62,396 nucleotides of DNA. Origin: Erysipelotrichaceae bacterium (GTDB lineage: Bacteria > Bacillota_I > Bacilli_A > Erysipelotrichales > Erysipelotrichaceae). The position numbers and the translations under genes were made by a program. The notes beneath the pieces are model-generated. The model searched no databases, was not told where the DNA came from, and saw only the letters and a program-made list of their open reading frames with translations. Position 1 is the stretch's first letter. Each line of letters opens with the position of its first letter. The stretch spans positions 1 to 62,396 of the forward strand of contig JAFWGU010000005.1 in assembly GCA_017512285.1 (NCBI GenBank), given 5' to 3'. Below are positions 42,538 through 50,398 of the stretch, one piece after another.

Positions 42538-43462
42538 TTTCGATCTCCTGCCAGTAATTTACCGGTGTGATGTTTCTGTATTCTTCCACTTCGTCCCATG
42601 AGGATACCGGTGTGCCATCCTGTACTCTGTAGTAGAATCCGTCATCCTTTGCCATGTAATATGAGCGGGAGTAATTCACCCAGCCAACATTCTGGTCAAC
42701 CGCCTCAACGCTGATGCTCCAGCCCTTGATCTCATTTTCCGTTATTCTGACAGACAGTTCACAGCTGGCAATGATGATCTCATCAGCATCAGAGTTCGAT
42801 CCAAACATGTCTTTTATGATCGCCTTGCGGATATTCGCCGGGATCCTGTTTTCATCTAATGTAATGAACAGCTCATTACTGTTGCTTTCCCTGTAGGAAA
42901 AGGCTATGTCATCAGCACTTTCCAGTTCAGGCAGGAAGATGTTGTTCAGTGAATAGTTATTCAGCCACTCATCAGCTAGCGGCGGTTTCTGTCTGCAGAG
43001 ATAACCTGGATCATTTCCGTTCACTACCAGGCTGAAATAGTTGTTTTCACTGATTATCTCGATGTTCTGAGCAAGCTCATACTCAACTCTGCGGTCATGC
43101 AGCCTGTCACTGTTCATCTCCAGTTGATAGCTTACTGGTGAACATGTATAGTACAGGTGGAAGGATTCAACGCAGTTATTGTCATAATCAGAGTCATTGT
43201 CCTCGATGAATACGCTGCTGCTTAGAGACCAGTAGGAAACACTGTCCTTCTGGCCGGGCCAGAGTTCCTGGGCATGCTGATACCACATCTCATCGGTCCA
43301 TGACATTGTGCTGTTTTTGTAGAACACCAGTCCGGCAATGGCGATGGCAGCTATTACCGCAACGACAGCACCAATGATGGCTATCTTTCTGCCTTTTTCT
43401 CTTCTTTCCCTGTCTCTCTTTATGGCCGCGTATTCGCCAAGGACGGTTGATCTTTCGCTCAT
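42527..43462 (-). CDS. Hypothetical membrane-anchored protein
   Basis: 311 residues, unrecognised. A basic head (KRDRERREKGRK), one helix IAIIGAVVAVIAAIAIAGLVF at about 28-48, then an extracytoplasmic domain of about 260 residues rich in Asn, Ser and Tyr, starting STMSWTDEMWYQHAQE. Heads the operon with guanine deaminase, which it overlaps by 11 bases. May be a sensor or surface protein; no known motif. Confidence 0.7.
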   Translation of the reverse strand: MSERSTVLGEYAAIKRDRERREKGRKIAIIGAVVAVIAAIAIAGLVFYKNSTMSWTDEMWYQHAQELWPGQKDSVSYWSLSSSVFIEDNDSDYDNNCVESFHLYYTCSPVSYQLEMNSDRLHDRRVEYELAQNIEIISENNYFSLVVNGNDPGYLCRQKPPLADEWLNNYSLNNIFLPELESADDIAFSYRESNSNELFITLDENRIPANIRKAIIKDMFGSNSDADEIIIASCELSVRITENEIKGWSISVEAVDQNVGWVNYSRSYYMAKDDGFYYRVQDGTPVSSWDEVEEYRNITPVNYWQEIENGN

Positions 43463-43497
43463 GTTAATCTCCCCTGTTCATCAATTTCTATTGTAAC

Positions 43498-43522
43498 AAA
43501 AAAAAAGCATCCTTGGGATGCT
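43498..43522 (-). terminator. Terminator of the aldo/keto reductase gene
   Basis: AGCATCC (43506-43512), TTG loop, GGATGCT (43516-43522); on the minus strand followed by a run of nine T. Confidence 0.9.
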
Positions 43523-43531
43523 CTTGTTATG

Positions 43532-44659
43532 CTATTCGAGGTTTTCTGCGCAGTCGATCAGTCTTTCAATGATGTTGATGTGCTGAGGACATACGGATTC
43601 ACACTGACCGCACTGGATGCAGTCACTGGCCTTACCCTTATCCATGGTAACTCTCTCATATCTTTCTCTGGCTTTCGGGTCATCTGACTGCAGCATCTGA
43701 TTGTTTCTGACTCTGAAGATGTCAGGAATCGGAATGCCCATCGGACAGCCTTCGGTACAGTAATGACATGCTGTACAAGGTATCGTATTGATGTTCTTGT
43801 AGATCTCCTGTACCTTCTCAATCACTTTCATTTCTTCTTCACTAAGAGGCTTGAAGTCTGCCATGTATGATGTGTTGTCGGCCATCTGTTCAGTGTTGCT
43901 CATGCCTGACAGAACAGTCAGTATGCCATCCTGTGAAGCAACGAATCTGATTGCCCATGAAGCAAATGATGCTTCAGGATCGGCTTTTAGGAAGACATCC
44001 TGGATCTCCTTTACCGGATTTGCAAGCATGCCGCCCTTGACAGGTTCCATGACGACAACGCTCTTGCCGTGCTTTCTGGCAACTTCCAGACATCTTCTGG
44101 ACTGAACATCTGGATTGTCCCAGTCTGCGTAGTTGATCTGCAGCTGAACGAATTCAGCATCAGGATGCTCAGTCAGCAGCTGATCCAGCAGTTCAGGAGT
44201 GGCGTGGAATGAGAAGCCCCAGTGCTTTATCAGACCTTTTTCCTTGGCCTCTCTCACATAGTCCCATAAGCCGTATTCCTCATAGGTCTTGTAGTTGTTT
44301 TCCTGAACGGCATGAAGCAGATAGTAGTCAAAGTAGCCTGCTCCTGTTCTTTCAAGTGAGGTGTACAGCTGAGCCTTTGCCTGTTCAACGGTAGGCTTGC
44401 CCATGGCACCGTTAAGCTTGGTAGCCAGGGTAAAGCTGTCACGCGGGTAGCGGTCCACCAGAGCGACCTTAGCAGTCTTTTCAGATTCACCATTATCATA
44501 TACGTATGCCGTATCAAAATATGTCAGGCCGGCTTTAAGAAACATGTCGACCATGGTCTTTGTCTGTTCAACGTCAATTGATCCGTCTTCAAGCTTGGGC
44601 AGTCTCATCAGACCGAAACCAAGCTTCGGTGTCTTTTCTCCAAAGTATCTTTCCATCAT
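43532..44659 (-). CDS. Aldo/keto reductase with C-terminal 2x[4Fe-4S] ferredoxin domain
   Basis: 375 residues. The start is placed at 44659 (MMERYFGEKTPKLGFGLMRL); AAAGGA lies five bases upstream, and any longer N-terminus would read through the tRNA-Glu gene. The AKR barrel has YFDTAYVYDNGESEK (Asp/Tyr), FTLATKLNG (Lys) and YYLLHAV (His). The C-terminal third carries CTACHYCTEGCP and CIQCGQCESVCP, two cubane clusters. This fused family (COG1453) is common in anaerobes and is presumed to couple ferredoxin-level electrons to carbonyl reduction; substrate unknown. Confidence 0.92.
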   Translation of the reverse strand: MMERYFGEKTPKLGFGLMRLPKLEDGSIDVEQTKTMVDMFLKAGLTYFDTAYVYDNGESEKTAKVALVDRYPRDSFTLATKLNGAMGKPTVEQAKAQLYTSLERTGAGYFDYYLLHAVQENNYKTYEEYGLWDYVREAKEKGLIKHWGFSFHATPELLDQLLTEHPDAEFVQLQINYADWDNPDVQSRRCLEVARKHGKSVVVMEPVKGGMLANPVKEIQDVFLKADPEASFASWAIRFVASQDGILTVLSGMSNTEQMADNTSYMADFKPLSEEEMKVIEKVQEIYKNINTIPCTACHYCTEGCPMGIPIPDIFRVRNNQMLQSDDPKARERYERVTMDKGKASDCIQCGQCESVCPQHINIIERLIDCAENLE

Positions 44660-44711
44660 TATGTTCCTTTCCTCTTTGACATAATTATAATATATTCCGA
44701 CTTTCATTTTC

Positions 44712-44737
44712 AAAACAAAAACTCCCCTGCGGGAGTT
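44712..44737 (-). terminator. Terminator of tRNA-Glu
   Basis: AACTCCC (44720-44726), CTGC loop, GGGAGTT (44731-44737); on the minus strand followed by TTTTTGTTTTG. Confidence 0.88.
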
Positions 44738-44746
44738 CATTGTCAA

Positions 44747-44823
44747 TGGTAGCCTGTACGGGAATCGAACCCGTGAATGTCGCCTTGAGAGGGCGATGTG
44801 TTGAACCGCTTCACCAACAGGCC
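44747..44823 (-). tRNA. tRNA-Glu (CTC)
   Basis: 77 bases with encoded CCA. Acceptor GGCCTGT with ACAGGCT (one G-T pair), anticodon arm TCGCC-CTCTCAA-GGCGA giving CTC, T-loop GGTTCGATTCC. CTC decodes GAG only, so a second tRNA-Glu (TTC) must exist elsewhere. Confidence 0.96.
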
Positions 44824-44831
44824 GTGTAATT

Positions 44832-44860
44832 ATTTTAGCACAATGTTCTGAGATTTCAAA
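44832..44860 (-). promoter_or_regulatory. Promoter of tRNA-Glu
   Basis: Minus strand TTTGAA (44855-44860), 17-base spacer ending TGC, TAAAAT (44832-44837), an extended -10 placed nine bases before the tRNA 5' end. Confidence 0.65.
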
Positions 44861-44877
44861 CATTTTCCTGCAAATAG

Positions 44878-44908
44878 TAAAAAATAACGGGGAGATGTTT
44901 CTCCCCGT
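44878..44908 (-). terminator. Terminator of the unknown gene pair 47409-44926
   Basis: ACGGGGAG (44887-44894), six-base loop, CTCCCCGT (44901-44908); minus strand tail TTATTTTTTACT. Confidence 0.9.
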
Positions 44909-44925
44909 CATTATCTGCCATTAAA

Positions 44926-46098
44926 TCAACTCTCACCATTCAGCAGGCCATGCTGATAAACGTACTGCTGATACTGCTCTTCCAGGGCCATTGCGGCGTC
45001 CTTGTACAGATTGTAGAAATCCGTACCGTCATGCCACGGGTCGGAACTTCTGGCATACAGACCGTACTGACCGGTCATTGAAGAGAAAGCCGGCAGCTTT
45101 CTGACGAAGCAGTATGGTGAATCCGTATCGCGGTTCTTATAGCTCTGGAATACATGAATGCCGGCCTCGGCATAGTCATACAGCGTATCCTTGAGCTTGA
45201 ACAGTGCGTCAACAAGCTGTCTGAATGCCGGCTGCTTTACGTTGTTATAGGCTGCGTTCAGCTGTTCGCTGATCTTCGGGAAATCAGTAATACTCTTGTT
45301 AAGACTGTCTTCAATGTTGCCAAGGGCAATTATCTCTGAGAGATACTTGTCAATGATCTTCATATCGGCATGGAAACCAGGCTCCACACTGACTGTACCG
45401 TTGTTATTTACAAAGAACCTCTGGTTGAGCTTTCTTACCTCAATTTCAAACTTGTAGTCTTCCTTTCTGGCTTCACGGTAACCCTGTTCCATGGCGCTTG
45501 AAGAAAGCTTCTGCACGTTTTCCCGGTAATACCTGGCCGATCTGACGGCGTTTCTGTTTAGCCCGCTCCATGTCAGTTTGAAGAGTTCGTTTATCTTCGT
45601 CATGTCATCGTTGATCTTCTGATAAAGATCTTCCGTAAATCCTGCCCCGCCGAAGTTCAGAACTGATTCCTGATACTTGAATGATGCCTCAAGAGGAATC
45701 AGGCTCATGGCCCTGCCCAGTAATTCTATCGGTTCTACCAGGTGAACGGCATCCAGGAAGTAGCGGTGACATTCGTCAAAGTACTTCTTCTGCTGAGCAG
45801 GCAGATTGCCATACCATGGCGGGGCTGAATTCTCATCCTTGTAATCGCCGAATATTGTCTTGTTGTTGGTATAAAACAGTCTGACGAATCCGCTCATGGA
45901 CAGATCTTCGGTAATCAGACGCGTGAAGTACTTCTCCGTATTGTCGTAGTCACTGTCAGCTACCATCTTTTCCAGAAGAGCTGAAACGTTGTTAACGCGC
46001 TTGATGAGTCCGGACAGCTCGTCCTTTATCTGACCTTCATCAAGGTTTTCCCATGAACTGGGATCAAATACTTCATTGCTTAAATCCAATTCTGACAT
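44926..46098 (-). CDS. Hypothetical soluble helical protein
   Basis: 390 residues, unrecognised. It begins MSELDLSNEVFDPSSWENLD and appears mostly alpha-helical, with repeated amphipathic helices such as QIKDELSGLIKRVNNVSALL. No Walker, zinc, signal or membrane motifs. An aromatic-rich end (EEQYQQYVYQHGLL) is present. It follows the 46123-47409 gene by 24 bases with a GGAG site, ends at a strong terminator, and so forms a two-gene unit with it. No function is proposed. Confidence 0.75.
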   Translation of the reverse strand: MSELDLSNEVFDPSSWENLDEGQIKDELSGLIKRVNNVSALLEKMVADSDYDNTEKYFTRLITEDLSMSGFVRLFYTNNKTIFGDYKDENSAPPWYGNLPAQQKKYFDECHRYFLDAVHLVEPIELLGRAMSLIPLEASFKYQESVLNFGGAGFTEDLYQKINDDMTKINELFKLTWSGLNRNAVRSARYYRENVQKLSSSAMEQGYREARKEDYKFEIEVRKLNQRFFVNNNGTVSVEPGFHADMKIIDKYLSEIIALGNIEDSLNKSITDFPKISEQLNAAYNNVKQPAFRQLVDALFKLKDTLYDYAEAGIHVFQSYKNRDTDSPYCFVRKLPAFSSMTGQYGLYARSSDPWHDGTDFYNLYKDAAMALEEQYQQYVYQHGLLNGES

Positions 46099-46122
46099 AG
46101 TTCAATCTCCATCCCGATTCCC

Positions 46123-47409
46123 TTAGAATCTGATCTCATAATCTCTTACGTACCATCTGCCGCCGTTGGTTCTGATGAGGTTTCTTCTCACCGGTGAACC
46201 CAGCTGCTTGCCGTTCTTGTCAAACGATACCGTCTGTACGGAAGCGTATTCGACCTTGTCACCGTATCTGGCAGCGATGCTCTTCTGATCTTCCGCTGAC
46301 AGGAAGTAGGAATCCAGGCCGTTATTGTCATCATAGCCCTTGACTACCGTGATCTTGGTAGCTTCAGGAACTACCTCGGCATGAACATACTCGCCATGGA
46401 ATCTTTCCTGATGCAGATCCCAGTGATACAGCAAGAGTGATTCCTGAGTCGGATTCTGTCTTCTTTCCTCCTGTATGCACTCTGCGTACAGATCATAGTT
46501 CTTTTCCTTGATTGCCTGACGGAATATCTCAACGAGTCTTTCCGGACTGACGTCTTCCGGTATGCTCTTTTCGGTATACCAGCCTTCCTTAATGGCTGCT
46601 ACTTCATCTTCGCCTACGAAGTATCCGCTCTTCTCACTTTCCCTGTCGTAAATGCCCAGGACATGTCCCGGAACATACAGTGCAACGGGCTCAACGATTG
46701 GCGCGTAAACTGGACCGCCAACCTTCTTTTCGCCGGCTTCCGGAATCTCCATGGTAATGTCGGTGATCTCGCCTAATATCGTCCACTTGTCAACTTCCAT
46801 CATGGTGGTGTCAACCAGTCTTCTGTAACGCTTTACGGCCTCATACGGACCAAGCCATCTTCTGGTATCTATCTCTACGAAATACATGCCGGTTGAACGC
46901 TTGCCTACCCATATGTATTCACCGGTAACACCCATGAACTGGTTGGCCGGATATCTGATCTCGTCAAGAATTACATACTTGCCCTGATACTGTTCCAGCG
47001 GTTCCTTCCTGACTTCTGGTGCCGGGAAGACCTTATCCAGCATCTTGTCCTTATACTGGGCAATGAGAGCATTCCAGCCATCTTCACTCTTCTTGGCATA
47101 CATCTGTCTCAGGTTCTCTTCATTTTCCAGATAGACGATCATGTCATGGGTAATGGTAGTAAAATTACCTGTTGAACCCATGATGCAGGCTCTGGCCCTG
47201 TCAAACAGTTCCTTGACCCTCGGATCATCCGGCGCAAATTCATTGAGGATCATGATGCGTGACAGAGCGTCTTCCTTGGAACGGAAGATTCCTGATGCAC
47301 CGTTGGCTCTCTTAACTTCATTTTCAAATTCCTTCAGATACATCTCAGCCTGCTGAATGCGCATGGTGAGATTCGCTGCGTTCACAGTGAAAGTAGTTTT
47401 ATCGACCAT
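46123..47409 (-). CDS. Hypothetical protein with N-terminal helical and C-terminal beta-rich regions
   Basis: 428 residues, unrecognised. A helical N-terminal part (residues 1-150, RIQQAEMYLKEFENEVKRAN) is followed by beta-rich sequence with several aromatic turns (RSTGMYFVEIDTRRWLGPYE) and a C-terminal segment that reads like a small SH3/NTF2-like sheet (GRWYVRDYEIRF). No membrane or signal sequence. First gene of the pair with its own extended -10 promoter. A structural or scaffold role for both proteins together is possible but unsupported by motifs. Confidence 0.75.
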   Translation of the reverse strand: MVDKTTFTVNAANLTMRIQQAEMYLKEFENEVKRANGASGIFRSKEDALSRIMILNEFAPDDPRVKELFDRARACIMGSTGNFTTITHDMIVYLENEENLRQMYAKKSEDGWNALIAQYKDKMLDKVFPAPEVRKEPLEQYQGKYVILDEIRYPANQFMGVTGEYIWVGKRSTGMYFVEIDTRRWLGPYEAVKRYRRLVDTTMMEVDKWTILGEITDITMEIPEAGEKKVGGPVYAPIVEPVALYVPGHVLGIYDRESEKSGYFVGEDEVAAIKEGWYTEKSIPEDVSPERLVEIFRQAIKEKNYDLYAECIQEERRQNPTQESLLLYHWDLHQERFHGEYVHAEVVPEATKITVVKGYDDNNGLDSYFLSAEDQKSIAARYGDKVEYASVQTVSFDKNGKQLGSPVRRNLIRTNGGRWYVRDYEIRF

Positions 47410-47438
47410 TATGTATTATTCCTTTCCTAGATATCTGT

Positions 47439-47447
47439 ATTATAGCA
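47439..47447 (-). promoter_or_regulatory. Extended -10 promoter of the unknown gene pair
   Basis: TGCTATAAT on the minus strand, about 30 bases before the ATG at 47409. The -35 is poorly defined. Confidence 0.6.
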
Positions 47448-47514
47448 TAACAAAAACTTCACATTGATAAATTATCATGCATGTTCATCACATTTGCCTG
47501 CGTATTCTTTTCAT

Positions 47515-47543
47515 TTGTAGAGACATTGTTAACATTGTATAAT
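47515..47543 (+). promoter_or_regulatory. Promoter of the TrkA-N gene
   Basis: TTGTAG (47515-47520), exactly 17 bases, TATAAT (47538-47543). Initiation would be near 47550, so only the GTG start at 47568 is possible, not the ATG at 47481. Confidence 0.75.
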
Positions 47544-47567
47544 CTAATTGACAAGGAGGTGTTGGCA

Positions 47568-47984
47568 GTGGCAGTAAAGGTAGCACCGAAAAAGAGGTAT
47601 TTTGACAAGGAAGAATTCATTGAACCCGGCATAAGCACCGTTCTGGTTGGCTGTGGCAGGCTTGGAAGCGTTCTGGCAAACAAAGCCAGGAAGCCCATGA
47701 TAATAATCGACAAGGATAAAGAAGCCTTCAACAGGCTTAAAAACCCTGACAGGCACATTCTTGTAAACCGTGACATCAGAGATCCGGAAGCCCTGGCCCG
47801 CTTTGAGAATAAGGCAAGGGTAATAATGGCAATCGATGACTTCCCGACCGCCGTATATGCCGGCTTATGTGCAAGGGCCGTCCACAGTGTTCCACGGGTA
47901 TTCGTTTACAGCAAGTCGGACAGCGTAACCCTGAGATCACTTAAGCTCAGAGCCTACGACGAGGACAGCACCGATAAGTTCTAA
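47568..47984 (+). CDS. Stand-alone NAD-binding TrkA-N (RCK) domain protein
   Basis: 138 residues from the GTG at 47568, eight bases after AAGGAGG; the upstream ATG lies 5' of the promoter. The Rossmann start STVLVGCGRLGSVLANKA and the strand end IIIDKDKEAFNRL (Asp for ribose) match TrkA-N of potassium-channel regulators. It ends after the ARVIMAIDD region with no TrkA-C domain, so it is about 80 residues shorter than KtrA. No Ktr/Trk membrane subunit is adjacent. It could be a truncated regulator or a new small dinucleotide sensor. Confidence 0.78.
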   Translation: MAVKVAPKKRYFDKEEFIEPGISTVLVGCGRLGSVLANKARKPMIIIDKDKEAFNRLKNPDRHILVNRDIRDPEALARFENKARVIMAIDDFPTAVYAGLCARAVHSVPRVFVYSKSDSVTLRSLKLRAYDEDSTDKF

Positions 47985-47988
47985 TGAA

Positions 47989-48014
47989 AAACGAAGGCAT
48001 GAAGCCTTCGTTTT
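47989..48014. terminator. Bidirectional terminator
   Basis: AAACGAAGGC (47989-47998), five-base loop, GCCTTCGTTT (48004-48013), between the convergent TrkA-N and RlmI genes. Confidence 0.9.
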
Positions 48015-48035
48015 CTTATGTTCTTAAGAGTTTCT

Positions 48036-49247
48036 CTAAACTATCTGAATGATGTAGAACTTCAGATAATCAGTCTCCGGAACGTTCAGCATGATCGGAT
48101 GATCACGGTTCTGTTGAGTTACGGAGATGAGCTTCAGCTGATATCCCGTCCTGTATGACGCTTCCTTCAGCATCTTCTCAAACAGTTCGTGAGGCATGAA
48201 GTGCGAACATGAACAGGTTGCCAGATATCCTCCTCTTGATAACAGGCTCATGGCCTTCATGTTGATTTCCAGATAGCCGTTATAGGCATGATCGACCGTC
48301 TTACGGCTCTTGGTAAAGGCCGGGGGATCCAGAATGATCAGATCAAATTCCTTCTTTCTGACCTTCTCAAGGTATTCAAAGACATCAGCCTGAACGAAAT
48401 TTACCTTCAGACCATTCAGCTCGGCATTTCTTTTTGCCTGATCCAGTGCCGTCTGGGAGATGTCCACGGCAGTAACCGAAGCAGCACCGCCATAGGCACA
48501 GTTAAGGGCAAACGATCCTGTATGGGTAAAGCAGTCAAGTACTTTCTTTCCACCTGCGATCTCGCCGACAAGCCGGCGGTTACGCTTCTGATCAAGGAAG
48601 TAACCGGTCTTCTGACCATTGACGAAGTCCACGTAATACCTGATGCCGTTTTCCTCAATTACCGTTTCCTCATAGTCTGGTATTTCTCTGTCTTTCAGCT
48701 GATACCAGCCCTTGTAGAGTTCCAGGCCTTCCAGCTGGCGGTTATTGACGTCGTTACGCTGATAGATACCGTCGATTTCAAACCCGTCTTCTTCCAGCAC
48801 CCTTACCAGCAATGGATAAACGGTATCCCTTATCTTCTCCATTCCATAGGTGACGATCTGGGTCACCAGGATTTTATCAAACTTGTCCACGGTAAGTCCC
48901 GGCAGCTGGTCGGATTCACCGAATATCATGCGGCAGGACTGCAGGCTGTCCATGACGGTCTTACGGTACTGCCAGGCGTATCTGATCCTTCTGTACCAGA
49001 AATCCTCATCATAACTGCTGGAGGAGTCCCTGCTGAAGATCCTGACTCTGATCTTGCTGGCAAGAGACAGGAAACCTGAGCCAAGGTACTTGCCCTTTGG
49101 CCCTATTACATCGACGATATCGCCGTTTTCATGATTGCCCGTTATGCCGGTAACGTCGCTCTCATAGACCCAGGGATGACCGTTATCCAGCCATCTCTCG
49201 CCTTTTTTTGATACTGTTACCTGCGGATAGTCGCGCATGATCTTCAT
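48036..49247 (-). CDS. rlmI: 23S rRNA (cytosine-5) methyltransferase RlmI-type
   Basis: 403 residues from the ATG at 49247 (AAGGAG eight bases upstream). An N-terminal PUA domain (VSKKGERWLDNGHPWVYESD) binds RNA. The central EEDG-type fold and the SAM-binding motif I VLDCFTHTGSFALN follow, then DVFEYLEKVRKKEFDLIILD and the catalytic DPPAFTKSRK. COG1092 enzymes methylate C1962 of 23S rRNA. TCSCSHFM carries the conserved C-terminal Cys motif. Monocistronic. Confidence 0.9.
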   Translation of the reverse strand: MKIMRDYPQVTVSKKGERWLDNGHPWVYESDVTGITGNHENGDIVDVIGPKGKYLGSGFLSLASKIRVRIFSRDSSSSYDEDFWYRRIRYAWQYRKTVMDSLQSCRMIFGESDQLPGLTVDKFDKILVTQIVTYGMEKIRDTVYPLLVRVLEEDGFEIDGIYQRNDVNNRQLEGLELYKGWYQLKDREIPDYEETVIEENGIRYYVDFVNGQKTGYFLDQKRNRRLVGEIAGGKKVLDCFTHTGSFALNCAYGGAASVTAVDISQTALDQAKRNAELNGLKVNFVQADVFEYLEKVRKKEFDLIILDPPAFTKSRKTVDHAYNGYLEINMKAMSLLSRGGYLATCSCSHFMPHELFEKMLKEASYRTGYQLKLISVTQQNRDHPIMLNVPETDYLKFYIIQIV

Positions 49248-49262
49248 AATTGTTTCTCCTTG

Positions 49263-49289
49263 AAAAACAGAATCCCACATGCGTGGGAT
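49263..49289 (-). terminator. Terminator of the sortase gene
   Basis: ATCCCAC (49272-49278), ATGC loop, GTGGGAT (49283-49289); minus strand tail TCTGTTTTTC. Confidence 0.75.
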
Positions 49290-49292
49290 GTC

Positions 49293-50093
49293 TTAGTGAT
49301 AATATTCGCTCAGATCGATCACATCTGTCAGCTTGCAGTGGAGTACCCACCTTTCAGGTCCGGTTGGGTTGACGCATGTTGACAGGGTTATGATCTTGTC
49401 GCTGCCTGAAACACTGATGCCGGTATTGAAGTATGAATCTCTGATCAGTCTGTTGGCAAATGCCTGATTGTCGCTTTCGCTGTTCAGGTCAGTAAAGTAT
49501 ACGTAGCTGTCTGATTCCGTCTTGAAGAACGAGAATGCAGTATAGATGTACAGCTTGTTGTCCCTGTATATCTCAACGTTCTGATGACTGTAGAAGAAAT
49601 CTGATCTCGGATATCTCTGCAGGGTGAAGAACATTGAGTGGTCCAGCATTGAGTGGCCATACAGGATCGTCTGGAATGACGAGAAGTCAGCAGCGTTGCG
49701 GCAGTCTGTGAAGATGCATCCTGATGATGTCCATCTGCCGTCAAATGAATGCTTGACGTAGTATTCATTGTCAACTCCAAATGTAACCGGGTAATTGACC
49801 TCGGTATCATCGATCTGAATCCAGCCGACGTAGTCGCTGTTTCTTTCCTTCAGATACTTATGGTTAAAAAGCGGATACGGAATTACATCCCCGGAATCAC
49901 CGGTTTCGGAATCATCAATGAAGATAACTGCTTCTTTGGCTATGTCATTGTATTCCTTTTCACTCTTCTTATACTCGCTGTTTATGCTTATGATTTTTAT
50001 CAGACTGAAGACGGCAACGCCAAGAAAGACAACCAGCAGTATGACTGGAAAAATTGGTAATCCGCCTTTTTTCTTAGTTTTCTTTTCGCTCAT
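49293..50093 (-). CDS. srtB: Class B sortase
   Basis: 266 residues. A Lys-rich head, one signal-anchor helix at about 11-35 (GGLPIFPVILLVVFLGVAVF), then the sortase barrel outside the membrane. The catalytic triad is visible: His147 in ILYGHSML, Cys240 in TLSTC, Arg248 in ERWVLHC. The NSDYVGWIQIDDTEVNYPV block before the barrel is characteristic of class B. No NPQTN/LPxTG surface substrate is encoded in this window. Downstream of tRNA-Ser on the same strand. Confidence 0.93.
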   Translation of the reverse strand: MSEKKTKKKGGLPIFPVILLVVFLGVAVFSLIKIISINSEYKKSEKEYNDIAKEAVIFIDDSETGDSGDVIPYPLFNHKYLKERNSDYVGWIQIDDTEVNYPVTFGVDNEYYVKHSFDGRWTSSGCIFTDCRNAADFSSFQTILYGHSMLDHSMFFTLQRYPRSDFFYSHQNVEIYRDNKLYIYTAFSFFKTESDSYVYFTDLNSESDNQAFANRLIRDSYFNTGISVSGSDKIITLSTCVNPTGPERWVLHCKLTDVIDLSEYYH

Positions 50094-50125
50094 TTTACAT
50101 GCCCTTCTTCAGTATTCCACAAAAA

Positions 50126-50213
50126 TGGCGAAGGATATGAGATTCGAACTCATGGTAGCTTTCACTACGCCACCTTTCCAAGATGGTGCCTTAATCCGCT
50201 CGGCCAATCCTTC
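50126..50213 (-). tRNA. tRNA-Ser (GGA)
   Basis: 88 bases with encoded CCA and the long variable arm of class II tRNAs. Acceptor GAAGGAT with ATCCTTC; anticodon stem CCATC/GGTGG around TTGGAAA, anticodon GGA. Confidence 0.96.
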
Positions 50214-50217
50214 AGCA

Positions 50218-50246
50218 ATAGTATTGTACTATATTTTCATAATCAA
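50218..50246 (-). promoter_or_regulatory. Promoter of tRNA-Ser (GGA)
   Basis: Minus strand TTGATT (50241-50246), 17 bases, TACTAT (50218-50223), five bases from the tRNA 5' end. Confidence 0.55.
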
Positions 50247-50332
50247 AACATAATTATTTTTCACATAAAGGAAACCGCAGCGACAATATGGCAAGAAGTA
50301 TGAAAAGCACACTCTCATCAGCAGTCTTAATC

Positions 50333-50341
50333 TGCTATACT
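50333..50341 (+). promoter_or_regulatory. Extended -10 of the fhs operon
   Basis: TGCTATACT lies about 58 bases upstream of the fhs ATG. A small stem GCAG/CTGC lies directly before it. I looked for a tetrahydrofolate riboswitch in 50250-50398 and saw no matching architecture. Confidence 0.55.
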
Positions 50342-50398
50342 ATATGTATTGGAAACAACATCGTTTAAGATGAATCAGATAATTAGGAGGTGCCTTTC

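Noticed and set aside
43532-44911. Longer aldo/keto reductase with an extra 84-residue N-terminus
   Set aside because: The extension would translate the tRNA-Glu gene and its terminator; a good ribosome site supports the start at 44659.
47481-47567. Longer TrkA-N protein starting at the ATG 47481 with a hydrophobic N-terminus
   Set aside because: A 17-bp-spaced TTGTAG/TATAAT promoter lies inside the extension, and AAGGAGG is placed for the GTG at 47568.
48288-49079. Long plus-strand frame (263 codons) opposite rlmI
   Set aside because: Lies wholly antisense to a clear methyltransferase gene, has no family features and no ribosome site.
50250-50398. Possible tetrahydrofolate or ZTP riboswitch before fhs
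   Set aside because: No conserved core or pseudoknot pairing could be built; only a short GCAG/CTGC stem and an extended -10 are visible.
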